NCBI RefSeq assembly: GCF_051622035.1
Contig: NC_135360.1
Location: 4,526,001-4,590,000 of the forward strand
Length of the DNA stretch: 64,000 nt
Direction of reading: 5' to 3'
Source: Arctopsyche grandis
Lineage: Eukaryota; Arthropoda; Insecta; Trichoptera; Hydropsychidae
Below are positions 31,933 to 44,194 of this stretch, piece after piece. The notes beneath the pieces were generated by a model. The model had not been told where the DNA came from. It worked only from the letters and a program-made list of their open reading frames with translations, and ran no database searches. Each line of letters starts with the position of its first letter. Positions within the stretch are counted from its first letter, which is position 1. The position numbers were made by a program, and so were the translations under genes.

Positions 31933-32416
31933 TTAACCCTTTGCCCGCGGCAATAAATATAGCGAACAAGCCCTGTATGCGGCACCTTTTTCGCGAATTT
32001 GGCAATCGAGTTTACAACCTTAAATACAGATTTTAATATTTACTCCAGATATGTTAATTAGCACATAAAGTATTATTTTAAACAATAAAATACATAATAT
32101 ATCTCGTAGTTTTGGATTAATTGTCAAATAATCATTCTTCATAATTGTATGAAGACGTGACGTCACATAAACGAGGTTTCAGTATGGTTCCACAAAAAAC
32201 TAATTTTTGACTGGTATATATTCATTTTAAGCAAATTGAATAGATGGCATTCAACTCTCAGTAATATATTCAACCAATTTTGAACCTTAAAACAGTTGAA
32301 ATAAGCGCATATAAGCCTCAAAATCCCGTGCAAAGTTCAGAAATTCTATGGAAACAGCCCCGCTACAGACTTGTCGCCAATGCTTCCATATAAGACGGCT
32401 GCGGGCAAACGGTTAA
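31933..32416. mobile_element. piggyBac-type MITE, copy 1
   Basis: Edges TTAACCCTTTGCCCGCGG and, reversed, TTAACCGTTTGCCCGC, with TTAA at 31933 and 32413. No coding content. It is just downstream of the zinc-finger stop codon, so it may lie in the 3' UTR. Confidence 0.85.
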
Positions 32417-32850
32417 GCAGTTTCGTGAATCTTCAAAAGCCAATATGTGTACATGTCGGATCATGGATGCAGGGGGATATACAAATTATAAATTTGATTT
32501 GATGTTAAATAAAATATAAATAAAAAATTGATATTTAAAGTAATATTTATTGAAATTGTAACTTTTGTTATTAAATTGTTTGAAAATACAAAGACCTTTT
32601 TTTTTTTCAATGAGATGGGGTGAACCTGATGGGGTTGATATGAGATTATTTACCTTCGGCTCTATGTTCGTGATTAACATTCGCAATAATTCTCCGCGAG
32701 CTTATTACGAATTTATCAACAGCTTCTGTAGTGTTTTTGTAACCAGAATTTATGGTATTCTTGTTCAAACACTGGTTTTAGTTCCTCAATTGTAGATAAT
32801 TCAATAAATAGCTCCTGTATTAGTATATATGAAGGCTGCCATACGTCCCC
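32417..32850. other. AT-rich intergenic, nothing recognised
   Basis: No open frame with motifs and no terminal repeats seen. Confidence 0.4.
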
Positions 32851-33700
32851 GTACACCAGGACATGTCCTGGTTTTGAGGTCTGTTTCCCAGTGTCCTTGT
32901 CTAAGAGTCATTTTGTCCCGGTCGATTTAAAATTTACGTATATTGAAAGATTATTTTCCAAATCATTAATGTATGAAGATGCTTCCAATACTCATCCATT
33001 ATTTCATGGAAAATGATGGCTTAAAAATTAAACTGCTGGAGCTTCAGACATTACCAAATGAAACGTCAGATACAATAACGGCATTTTGTACATATTGAGG
33101 CACTAAAACATTCTAATATTCCAGTTAAAGGCCTTCCGTCATTCTGGGCTGACATGAGTTTTGGAGGAAGAGAGAGGCATTTTTTATAAATTACAAGAAA
33201 CGTCTGCAAATATATGTAAGTAGAAGGCTTCGGTTACATTATTCACAATACAGCTTCTACTACAATAGATATAGAATCTGTAGTTTTAAAATTATTAATT
33301 TTTTTTTCAATATATACAGGAAGGAATGAATAAATCCTCCAAAAGCGATAACGGATTTTTTTACACATCCATATCAGAACTTTATACCTTGTTTGTACAC
33401 AGTCAAATATTTTTGATTGAAAAGCTTGAAAAATCTATCATAAAAAAAAACAATTAACGGAGACATTAAGTAGTAAATACCTACATAGATATTGAAGCAA
33501 GCCAGACATACAACAAACTGAAAAAACATAAGGAAATTACGATGACACAAGTAGAAGCATTTGAAGGAGATGTAGAGAATTTTTTCAACGTTGGAATTAA
33601 TTATTTGGCTAGTTCCATTGCCGAAATATGATGTTTTTTCATGGATGCTTCTCCATGATGTACACGAATAGGAACATGTTTAATAAAATATTGCATATTT
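32850..33700 (+). pseudogene. Possible decayed hAT-like transposase
   Basis: Broken plus-strand phrases such as NDGLKIKLLELQTLPNET and, near 33600, FPKYDVFSWMLLHDV loosely recall the C-terminal half of hAT-like proteins. Many stops and shifts. Assignment is weak. Confidence 0.25.
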
Positions 33701-33912
33701 AAGTGAAAGAGATATGTAATTTGTTGATGTATTCAATTTATGAGGACGGCACCCTAACAACTCAGCGGATGGACTGACAATTTTTTCAATAAATGCGTTT
33801 TCGAAAATAATTACTCTTATTTACTATTGAAATTGTCGGCCATATCTGATTCGTGATAATTTCATGTGCGAATAAATTTATTTGATACTCTTTGTGCCTT
33901 TGTGATTTTCTC

Positions 33913-34635
33913 GGGTTTGGTGCATCCGCTCTAAAATCGCCAGATTAACAGAACGCAGCAGCTTTAAACGTAATTCTCGTTTTCTCGAATGATAGATTGC
34001 ACATCAGATGACGAGTAACCTTTCGATGTGCATAGATGCAATTATTAAAATTGAGTTGGATCTTTCTGGCGAGTTTAACCCTTTGCCCGCGTCACCAAAT
34101 TTAGCGAACATGCCCTGTACGCGGCTGCTTTTTTGCGGATTTTGCTATCGCGTTTTCGACTATAAATATAGGTTGTAATATTTTTTTGAATTTTACAACC
34201 TATATTTATTTATTTTTTGACTACTGCCATCTATTGAATTTGGTAAAGTATACATTTAGTAATATTTTCAACCAAGTTATAAAATTTTAACACAATAGAC
34301 GGCTCTTATACAGGTTGGAACTTCCAAGACATCTATGCGTGTCTCGCGCGCTGAGCGCTTGTTCGCTAGGACATGTATAGTAGTCGTACGCGGTGGAAAG
34401 GTTAATAAGGCAAGATTCGGAACTTATCGAATCTTGCCTTCTTAAACTCGCCTGAAAGCTCCAACTCAATTTTAATAATTACCATTTTAATAATTGCATC
34501 TGTGCACGTCGAAAGGTTACCCGTCATCTGATGTACAATCTATCATTCGAGAAGACGAGAATTGCATTTAAAGCAGCCGTCCGTTAATCTGTCGTTCAAT
34601 TTGTCTGGCGATTTTAGAGCGGATGCACCGCATCC
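33913..34635. mobile_element. Foldback element, copy 1, with MITE inside
   Basis: Starts GGGTTTGGTGCATCCGCTCT and ends with the reverse of a matching arm (GGATGCACCGCATCC). Flanked by a perfect 9-bp duplication GATTTTCTC (33904-33912, 34636-34644). The arms are long and pair over most of their length (33919-34070 against 34425-34628). A piggyBac MITE (34075-34405) sits between them. A relative lies in a kelch intron at 57760-58111. Confidence 0.85.
34075..34405. mobile_element. piggyBac-type MITE, copy 2, nested
   Basis: TTAACCCTTTGCCCGCG at 34075 and, reversed, TTAACCTTTCCACCGCG ending at 34405. Same family as 31933-32416 but diverged and shorter. Inserted in the TTAA near the middle of the foldback element. 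Confidence 0.85.
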
Positions 34636-34700
34636 GATTTTCTCACTGGGGTCCACGAAATATTACGCAAGGGTTTCTTAACTAAGGCTGCAAACATTTA

Positions 34701-36364
34701 CAGTCCCTACTCAAAAAATTAGGATCACTTGCGAGTTTTGCGAAATACGCGTTTGTTCTAATCATAACTTCGTTATTTTTAACTTGATGTAAGTTATTAT
34801 TTCTGTGAGTTGTTACCAAAACACTATCCTTCAAAACTATGTACAAAATACAGTTATCTTGTATATCTGCAAAACAATACAGGCTTAGGTACAAAAAAAC
34901 CCATGCTATACCTGAGTAAGGGTGCGCTTTTGTTTATTGTGCGTCAATGTTTTTAACAATTGAAAAGATCATCCTCAGCTGAGATCTTCTGCTGTCTGGT
35001 TGTCGTAAGGGTGAGTAGAGACTTAATGGTTTTTATTTTATAAAATCGATGGATTTAATATTTAATTTTGAATTTTTAAATGAATAATATCGATTTTTTT
35101 TAGAACTTGGGAAATGGGTCGCTGCAAGGATATTTCCAATGAAAAAAGGCTTCAATTGCTGCGTATTTAAAAACGGAGATGTTTTCCAAGCGAGAAATCG
35201 CCAGAAAAGAGTGTGTTTCATTGCAAACAGTTTTGATAATTTCTAAGAATATGGAGAGGAATCTCCCCGAAACTACGACTCGCCGCAAGAATTGTGGTAG
35301 AAAACGAAAAACCACCCCTAGGATCGACCGCAAAATTATTTCCCAGGCGATGGAACATCGTAACGAATCTGCCCAAGCTTTGAAATTAAGGTTAGAGGAA
35401 GAAAATATTGAAATATCGGTGTCGACAGTAAGCAGGCGGTGCTATGAAGCACACCTCAAATGCAGGCGACCACTGAAAAAGCCAAAATTGACACCGAAAA
35501 TGAAAAAGTCGAGGTTGCAATGGGCCAGAATGCATCGGCACTATACCGTCGAAGATTGGCAAAAGGTATAATGAGTTTATTTTAATAATATATTAAATAT
35601 TTTTTGTCTGAAATTGATGTATTTTTTTTCATTTTTCGTAGATAATTTTTAGCGACGAATCGAGATTAGAAGCTCTCACGTAAAGCCAAAAATTTGTTTG
35701 CCGAAGGCCAGAAGAAAAGTTCAACCCCGACTGTGTTCAAAAAACAGTCAAACACCCACCGGCAACAATGATTTGGTCGTGTATAACCATCAATGGGCCG
35801 GGACCAATTTTTTTTGTGGAAGGGACGATGAATGGGATCGGTTACAAAAAAGTACTCCATACGGTTTTTATACCATTTTTTTCTTCCCTTGACTCGTCCG
35901 AAGGTCCTTTCACTTTTATGCTAGATGGTGCACCATCTCATCGAGCTCGTTCCGTCATAAATTTCCTAAAATCGCGAAACATACCCATTTTACCATGGCC
36001 TGGTAATTCCCCTGATCTTAATCCTATTGAAAATGTCTGGAGCCTCCTAAAAACCATCGTATATAGTCGTCCCAACCCTACCCTTCAAATATTGAAGGAA
36101 AGAATAAAAGCAGCATGAGTATGCGACGAAATAAAATTAATGATTCAAAGTTGCATGCGCAGTATGCCACAACGTATATTAGCCGTTATTAAGGCTAAAG
36201 GCGGAAATACGAAATATTGATATGTTTTTTTGTATTTTTTATATGTAAATAAATGTATATATTTGAAAACAAGTGTAAAAAGTTTGTGTTTTGGTATTTT
36301 TTTTACCCATTTGCTTAAAAAACTGATAAAACGCAAGTGATCCTAACTTTTTGAGTAGGGACTG
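34701..36364 (+). mobile_element. TcA Tc1-like transposon, full-length copy
   Basis: 1664 bp with inverted ends CAGTCCCTACTCAAAAA and TA at 34699-34700 and 36365-36366. The subterminal phrase AGGATCACTTGCG or AGTGATCCTAAC is repeated at both ends. It encodes a broken transposase. It is the reference for the deleted copy at 1-1000 and the fragment at 19432-19870. Confidence 0.93.
35114..36118 (+). pseudogene. TcA transposase, nearly full length, one shift and one stop
   Basis: ATG 35114 (MGRCKDISNE); a frameshift near 35155; then FSKREIARKECVSLQTVLII (HTH), KLRLEEENIEISVSTVSRRC and VEDWQK. A 75-bp intron (35566-35640, GTATAA to TCGTAG, phase 0) precedes IIFSDES (first Asp). TAA replaces GAA at EALT-stop-SQK (the copy at 600 keeps Glu). 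Then TMIWSCITINGPGPIFFVEG, MLDGAPSHRA (second Asp) and NSPDLNPIENVW (Glu), DD34E. The normal end is at 36118. Two lesions make it inactive, but it is otherwise well preserved. Confidence 0.9.
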
Positions 36365-36881
36365 TATTCTTAAGCAGTTTCTAAACCGGGCATCAAAATT
36401 TTTTACCTTTACTTTTTGCCTTTTAGCTATGCAATATGTCAATGGGTGTGAATTATGATAATACACACATGTGATTTGATTTTTCAGATTTAAATAGATT
36501 TTTTGTAAATATTAGTTCCTTCTATTTTAATTTAGCATATTTACACGATTATTTTTATTACGATCTGCTGCAAAAAGCTGCAGGACATATGTATGTAGTT
36601 TTAGCACCTTGAAGTCTAAGAAGGCACAATGTGACAACAGCGATCTTATCACAAAATTTGCGTCGCAGTCATTCAAAAGCCCTTGTTAGAAGCTTCTCAT
36701 CAAGTGTCATATCTGTATGCTAAGGAAGTAGCCGAGGAATTCGTAAAAAAAATGTGTATAGTAATAATTGCTAAATTTCTATTAGGCTCTGAAGCACGAA
36801 AGGAAATTCAGAACATTCCGTTATTGAACAATGTATGCAATCGCGCAATCAAGATCTCAGTGATAATATTTTACTGTAAGT

Positions 36882-38028
36882 CAGGGTCTTCCAAACTTTA
36901 TGCTACTAAGCCTCCCTAAAAAAAATTTTTTTTCCGCTCCTCCCTACCTTTAATTTTTAATAGATATAATAATATATGTAGACAAGTTTTAAATAATAAA
37001 CCTTTATTGTAGTGTTCAGTATTTTTTTTTAAATAGACAGATTAATAAAAAGGTTTGCTATAACATAAATTTATACGAACACGTATATTTATTTTTATAT
37101 TAAATTACTAATTAAGCTGTATGTAGCACATCAAAATTTAATACGAAGGATGTTGTTGTTTATTGGCACAAAGTTTATCAATCATTGTGGGCATTATGGA
37201 GAGTGCCACTCGTAACTCCTTTTCGACTATTAAACCTGGCTCGATATTTGGTTTTCATTGCAGCTAGTGCCGAAAAGCCCGTTTCGCATAAATAAGACGT
37301 TACAAACGGTAGAAGCATTTGCATTGCTTTGCAATACAAAGATTCATACTCTCCACTAGGATTCATCCAAAATTTAATTATGATTTCATTTTGAAACTTT
37401 TGTTTTAGTGAGCTATCGCATGATAATTCTATCAATTTTTCTTTTTCGATGGTTGTCAGCTCGAATTCGTCTTCTTCATTGTAGTTAAATGGATTCTGTA
37501 TCCACAAAAACTTTGAGAAATCAAGGTCTTTGAAATAATTGGAAAAATGCAGCACTAAACCATCCAAGAGGTGAATAAAAAGATTTTTACTTGCTTCAAT
37601 ATTGGCTGTGGCCCAGAAATCTTTGGAAAGTGAAAACATATCCAATTCATTATTTTGTAAATTTAATTTCCATAACTTCAACTTCTTAATGAAAGCTTTT
37701 ACTTTGTCTTTTTGAACAAGTGGAAGTATTTTTGATCCCTGCATAGATTTATTTAAACCGCTCAATTTTCCAAAAATTTCAACCAAATAGGCAAGTTTAA
37801 CAATTAAATTATCGAGAGGTTTTCTTCGAGAAAGGTTGCTAATTAAATGTGTATATAAAAATGAAAGAAAAATAAAAATAAACATTCATGCATTGAATTT
37901 TTACTGTTAAGCTACGATATGAAGTTTTATTTATTTGTAGATATTATGGTATGAAAATTATTTTTTTATTAAAGAGTTTTGGCGCCTCCCCTGGCAATAG
38001 TCCGCGCCTCCCAGTTTGGAAACCGCTG
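36882..38028 (-). mobile_element. hAT transposon, internally deleted, nested in a hAT gene
   Basis: 1147 bp. The ends are CAGGGTCTTCCAAACTTTAT and, reversed, CAGCGGTTTCCAAACTGGGA, the usual hAT form. An exact 8-bp duplication CTGTAAGT flanks it (36874-36881, 38029-38036). It carries only the C-terminal half of a transposase on the minus strand. Confidence 0.92.
37142..37885 (-). pseudogene. hAT transposase C-terminal half (ZBED5-like)
   Basis: About 215 codons are open. They include FWMNPSGEYESLYCKAMQML and LPFVTSYLCETGFSALAAMK followed by TKYRARFN, the hAT dimerisation domain. A one-base shift near 37225 moves the last part to another frame, which reads ELRVALSIMPTMIDKLCANK. The N-terminal BED finger and first catalytic residues are missing, so the element is non-autonomous. 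The ATG-like start at 37885 is inside the protein. Confidence 0.82.
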
Positions 38029-38170
38029 CTGTAAGTAGTAAAAGATGTCAAAGGCAGTCCTCTAAACAAAAGTATTCAACTGGACGAGTCGACTGATGTT
38101 GATGATTGCAGTCGGCTGTTGGTATTCATCCAAAACATCAAGGAAATAGAAGTTGAATGCGAATGAAAAA

Positions 38171-39880
38171 TATTTGAATTTGAATTTAAAAAGTTAATTC
38201 ACTTGTTTGTTTTCATTCGATTTCAGTCGAAGAAAAATGGTCGAACCACACACCAATTTGATCGCGAATTTTTAACGTTTCAATTCATTATCAAATAAAA
38301 TCAATCAGTACAAGTTCGCGAATAAATCCAAAATTAATTAAATTGTGACAAAGTGCTTTTTTATAATAATTTTAATTATTTAGTTGTGTTGAAATTTTCC
38401 TTCGCGTGTGATAAACGAATTCATTTTTTTTATTGTTAGTGAATTTGAATTTCAAAATTAATTTGAATAAATATCAGTGTTTGTTAAATTATGTGAAACC
38501 TTTTCAAGTGTATATTGAAGAAGATGATCGGCAAATGCTTTTAAGTTATTACTATGGAGACTACATCCAGCTGGTGAATATTAACCTTGTTTTATATTGC
38601 TGTGCAAATTAATTTGTATCATGTATGCTAATTTTGCATTACACACGTTTTATTAATTTTTATATACATACAATTTAAATCGTCTTCCAATCCCACTAGC
38701 CATCTCACTCCAGTTTCGTTCAAAATGTCATGACACGTTTAGCCGTATAAAACCAATTCATTCTACCGTGCGTAAAAAGAGTGGATTAACGATTAATCAA
38801 AAGATATATCAATTATTTAAGTGAAAATGCAAATAATTCAAATTTGTATGTGAAAAAATATATTTGAAGAAATACACTATTACATATATATTAATGATAT
38901 AAAAAAAAAATAATGGAATTAAATTGCCATTTACCCAATTTATCGAATTATTTGTAGTGAAATAGGTATAAATAAAGAGTAAGTACATTCATAGTGTATG
39001 GATAAGAATTTCATACACAAACATATCAATTTAATAAAAAAATGAGAGTAAAAATTGAAATAAAAAAAATAAATCAAAATACGTGCAAGTCAACGATTTT
39101 ATTTTTAAGGTAATTAAAATAAGGTTAAAATAAACAAAGTAACTTTTAGTTATTTTATTTATTTATTTATTCATAATCATTGAGAAGATCGAATTTATTT
39201 TTCTCTCTCAATTTTGTAATAAACGTAATCTTTAAATAAACAAAAATATTTTATAGTGATATTGTGTCTGGATTGGTATTTGGATTTTGATTTATGAAAT
39301 TTCAATGATTAAATTATAAATGCGATATTCACATCTTTTGCTGGAATAAATACAGTTTTTCGAGTTTGAAACGAATTTACGGGTAAAGGGTTAGCGCTTG
39401 ATTATTTACGCGGATGTGGCATTATACTACAGAAAAACATGTTTTTACAATAATAATGAAAACCCGCATGGAAATAACCACTCATCCGATATTAAAATAA
39501 TCGTCTTCTCACAGATTAAACACGTTTTGAAATTAAAATTAAGATCATCGATAATAGAATTCGACAAACTACTCAAATCCGCCATGCATATTTTGCACTC
39601 AAAAGGAATAAAATCTAAAGTAAGCAATTAATAAGAATTGATAAATAACCGAAAAATGTATTTTCTTCAAGATAATTTCAATGATAGTGGAAAAACCGCA
39701 CAAAAAAACAGCCGACTATTGAAAATAGAAGAAGGATTGTTGACTATGGTTTTAACGCTTATCTATAATATTATATTATATACTAAATGTATTGCTCCAA
39801 TGCTAATTCATTTTATTTTCGTTTATAAACACGAAAATTCGAACTGGAGATTTTAAATCGATACATGGTTTTTAAATAGT
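38171..39880. other. Long AT-rich intergenic stretch
   Basis: No coding or repeat family recognised. Runs of A and T, and many scattered TTTATT-like words. Confidence 0.4.
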
Positions 39881-40150
39881 GTGTGTGTGTGTGTGTGTGT
39901 GTGTTATCAGTAGTCACCGGAGCCTGAGGGGGCCGTGTATTGTTCAAAGGTTGTAAATGCATTGTTAAAGGTTTGCCGAACAATGGATAGCACTGTGACT
40001 ATCCTACCTCTAGTTATCAGTCACTAGATGTATTTTCAACATTTTAGGTTGACCGGAAGTGGTACCTCCTCTTTTAGGTCTTCCCTTTATATTATAAGTT
40101 TTTGGATTCAATTGTCTCATAAGCCACTCAACTGATTGGGATGAATTGTA
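39881..40150 (+). repeat. GT microsatellite and member of the ACCGGAAGT repeat family
   Basis: A (GT)n run at 39881-39903 is followed by sequence resembling 44260-44400 (TTTTAGGTTGACCGGAAGTGGTACCTC). Probably a short piece of the Helitron-like family at 44050-45720. Confidence 0.45.
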
Positions 40151-40689
40151 AAAGTTATGATATATAGGTTGCATAAAAACACATACATGTAATACATATA
40201 ATATGTACTAGTATAATATTCTTTAAATATTATTGTGTAATAGGCAGTGATGTAGTGCTAAATTTTATTTCAAAATTAAAAATCCCCAAATTCTGCGACC
40301 ATAAAAAAAATATTTAGTTATGTGGTTTTTAACAGAAATTTTTATTTTTATTTTTTTTTATTACAAATCAATATACACTCGCCATTACAGATTTTCTCCA
40401 ATGCGACGGGTGTACGTTAACGAAAATACAGAATACATAAACAATCAGAAATACAGTAATACATACATATACAATCAGAATATATAGCATATAACAATTT
40501 ATCAGAAATAATAATCATAGAGACATCTATGGATTATTTTTAGATTTTTTTGTGTACAATTTTTATACATATAATAAATACGAAATTATAGAGATGTCTA
40601 TAGAGATATCTGTAGATTTCAGATTACTGTGTATAATTATTACAAATTATACACAGGCAGATTTTGTGACAACAGGATTAGATCTAATA

Positions 40690-40865
40690 CCAATTTTCAG
40701 GAACCGTTTCAGCAATGATCAGATAAAATTGGCAAACTCTGACAGAGAAACGATCGATTTGGAGTCACAAAACCCCCAAATCTAACCAGCAGATGGCGAG
40801 GACTCGAACCTTTGACCTCAGTGGTGCTAAATATATACGCTACCACTAAGCCAAACTGCTGGCTA
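40690..40865 (-). repeat. tRNA-derived SINE, copy 3
   Basis: Reversed, it has the box A region GCCAGCAGTTTGGCTTAGTG, box B-like GGTTCGAGTCC and the body TTTGGAGTCACAAA and GGAACCGTTTCAGCAATGAT in complement. Ends in sequence alike to copies 4 and 7. Confidence 0.8.
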
Positions 40866-40869
40866 AAAT

Positions 40870-41360
40870 GAATAAAAATAATCATTTCCACACGTTTTAA
40901 TAACTTTTAAAGAAATCAACAGTCGATCACGATGTTAGTCCTAGGAGTCGGTGCTCCCACACCAGATGTCGACGGAACATCTTCATTGTCTTCAATATCT
41001 TCATTCCATGATAATTCTTTTTTTTAGTATGATGATCAGTTATGACTAATTTTGCATCTATGTACATATGTTACACTACTTAAAAGACACTGAATTGATT
41101 TATTTGCAATAAAATCAAACTTTTCGTATTTAATTTTTTAAGCCATTGACAAAAGTCTCTTATTATATATTAGATTGTTGCGTAGGGGTGGGTTCAGGAT
41201 TCAAATGAAAGGCCAAAGTCACTTCACAGCATGTATTCAACGATTCAGGTCCACACGAAACACTTGGCTTAAGTGAAACACTACCACTGGAAAAACTACG
41301 AGTAAGTCAAATAGCAAAAATGTTATATATACACATTATTTATTTAGTAATTATTTTTAA
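40870..41360. other. Intergenic, nothing recognised
   Basis: AT-rich, with no motif or repeat boundary found. Confidence 0.4.
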
Positions 41361-41368
41361 ATATAAAA

Positions 41369-42260
<892 letters not shown>

Positions 42261-42660
42261 TTAGAAACTGAGCATTCTCTCCAAGTGTTGTTTGTATTGA
42301 AAAAAATTTGCAACAAACGCAGATATTATACTTTTAGTTTTAATATAATTTAATTGATCACCATATGGCTTCAAATTGGTAAAGTTAAATTTGAAAAAAT
42401 AAGTCAGTTATGCAGAACATCGTATGCAAATGTTTAAATATTATATAAGGTGTCATTGTATTTGTTTTAATTTGGAAATGGTCGACAAAAAGCCGTTCGA
42501 TGTTATGTATTACAATAAATTGAGTTGAAATTTGTTCCAAATATTTGATTATGTGAATCTATATATATTTTATTAATGATACATATGTACATATAGGTAA
42601 GTAAATGTATATTATGTTTAAGTGAAATAAAACAAAAGTTTAAATACAAATTAAATAACA

Positions 42661-42667
42661 CTTTATT
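42661..42667 (-). terminator. Polyadenylation signal of COA4
   Basis: CTTTATT on the plus strand is AATAAAG on the minus strand, about 40 bases downstream of the TGA at 42708. Confidence 0.55.
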
Positions 42668-42707
42668 GCCTAGTAACAAATGTGACGAATAAAAAACAAA
42701 TACATAT

Positions 42708-43191
42708 TCAAGTTTTGTTATCGTTGGCCTTGCTGCGTGCGATGCAGTCTCGGAATTCTTGAACTTCTGTTTGGCATTTTCTCCAGTCCTGTGTGCTCGC
42801 TATACATTCCTTGAATCAAATAAAGCAATAATTTACGTAAATCCACAATATGATTGAATTTTTATTCATATATACATACATACATAGTTGTGTACTATTA
42901 GACTAAGCATGCAATCGACTTCTCGTCAGGAATATTGCGTTCAGTATTTGCCTTTTAATATTTGAATGGATTATTCGGATATGATTAAAGTTGACAGTAT
43001 ATCTCCTTTGCCTAGTTTGAACCCGGCAAAGTATACTACGGGTCTTAAAATTCTAGAGTTTTGAGGTTATGTCGTAGACGTGTGATGATTACCTGTACTT
43101 TGTAATGTAATTCTAAGCAGCCTGTCTTCTTCAGCATCCTTTCAACGGGATCGTCGTCGTTATCCAACACCACATTCTTTGTCGGTGTCAT
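42708..43191 (-). CDS. COA4: Cytochrome c oxidase assembly factor 4 homologue
   Basis: Join exon 1 (43191-43093, 33 codons) to exon 2 (42809-42708); the intron is GT-AG, phase 0. The 66-residue product has an acidic start then KKTGCLELHYKVQECIAS and TQDWRKCQTEVQEFRDC. Cysteines C25, C35, C45 and C55 form twin CX9C pairs, which would be oxidised by the Mia40 relay in the mitochondrial intermembrane space. The DPVERML...GC...H..VQEC....DWR.CQ pattern is that of COA4/CHCHD8, which helps assemble complex IV. Start ATG 43191 gives the usual length; an upstream in-frame extension has no ATG-led support. AATAAAG lies about 45 bp after the stop (reverse of 42661-42667). Confidence 0.9.
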
Positions 43192-43194
43192 TTT

Positions 43195-43655
43195 GACAGT
43201 TGTCCGGTGATGACAGCTTTGGTCGTAACAGCGATTTTTTTCGTTTGATAATTTTTTCATTTCTAATAAAAAGGGATTTTTGGGATACAATTTTTGACCA
43301 TTTGGATTTTAATGTTACAACGATAAAAATAAAAGGCTTGTATTTCTGTCAGTTTGTATTAAATGGCTAGTATCCCCCGGTTTGTGTAAATATTAAAAAG
43401 TCAGTATTTATATTGAATGGTCAGTACTAATGTTAAATGTTAAGTTTTATTTTGACGATTAGCCAGTATTACCTTTGGGTTGGTATCAACATAAGGTTGT
43501 TACGATCTTATTTATGTATTTATAATAAATTGCTAATTAATGTATAACAAGAGTAACAACTAAAAATATAACATCATTTACAAAAATACTATAATTAGTA
43601 ACCATAACATAATATTATAATGCCAAACATTGCATTTATTAACTTATATAATTAC
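43195..43655. other. COA4 upstream region
   Basis: AT-rich with a CCAGTATT/CAGTA-like repeated word; nothing else recognised. Confidence 0.35.
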
Positions 43656-43940
43656 ATCATCTTCCACAGAGGTATCCATTAGCACTCTTCAATAAAGCAC
43701 CAATGTTATTAGCTCTCAAGGAAGGGCATTATAGATTTGAACACCTCCTGCAGTTATTGCTTTCTTAACTCTGCCCATAATTAATTTATTCCTATTTATA
43801 GTTTTATAATTATGTAAATCTCTATTCCTCACTATGTAATTATTAAAATATTTGGGTAATAGATTCTTATCTAGCTTATATACAAATTTTAAAGTGCTTA
43901 ATTTAAGTCTATTAAGATCTTGATAGACAGTTCCATCCAA
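43656..43940 (-). pseudogene. LINE ORF2 C-terminal tail
   Basis: The minus strand reads KLDKNLLPKYFNNYIVRNRD then LHNYKTINRNKL and GGVQIYNALP, like the tail of CR1/jockey-type reverse transcriptases (LP.YF.......HNY.TR....G...WN.LP). Only this tail is present, as expected for a 5'-truncated LINE insertion. Confidence 0.6.
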
Positions 43941-44049
43941 CAGGCATTGTCATTTGTTCTGGCGAATGTATGTATGTCAGATTTCCAATTTATATTCAAC
44001 TCTTTTTTGACATTTAATCCACATTATTTTTACTTTATCTATGTACGTA

Positions 44050-44155
44050 GTAACAATAGATGAAGTTTTGTGATCATGCGAAAATTCGAACTCGAGATTT
44101 TGACTGATTCGAACTCAGAATCGATCACTGATCACGTTTTCATGATCTAGAAAAA

Positions 44156-44194
<39 letters not shown>

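Larger units (their letters stand above)
36560..38170 (+). pseudogene. ZBED5/SCAND3-like hAT transposase fragment, split by another hAT
   Basis: Outside the insertion, plus-strand phrases are KKAQCDNSDLITKFASQSFK, ASHQVSYLYAKEV, EARKEIQNIPLLNN (36600-36870) and, after it, NKSIQLDESTDVDDC and SRLLVFIQNI (38060-38150). These match the mid-part of hAT proteins of the ZBED5/SCAND3/GTF2IRD2 type, including the QLDESTD block with a catalytic Asp. Stops are present. Confidence 0.7.

Noticed and set aside
34287..34469. 60-codon minus-strand frame
   Set aside because: Overlaps the nested piggyBac MITE and its junction; no coding features.
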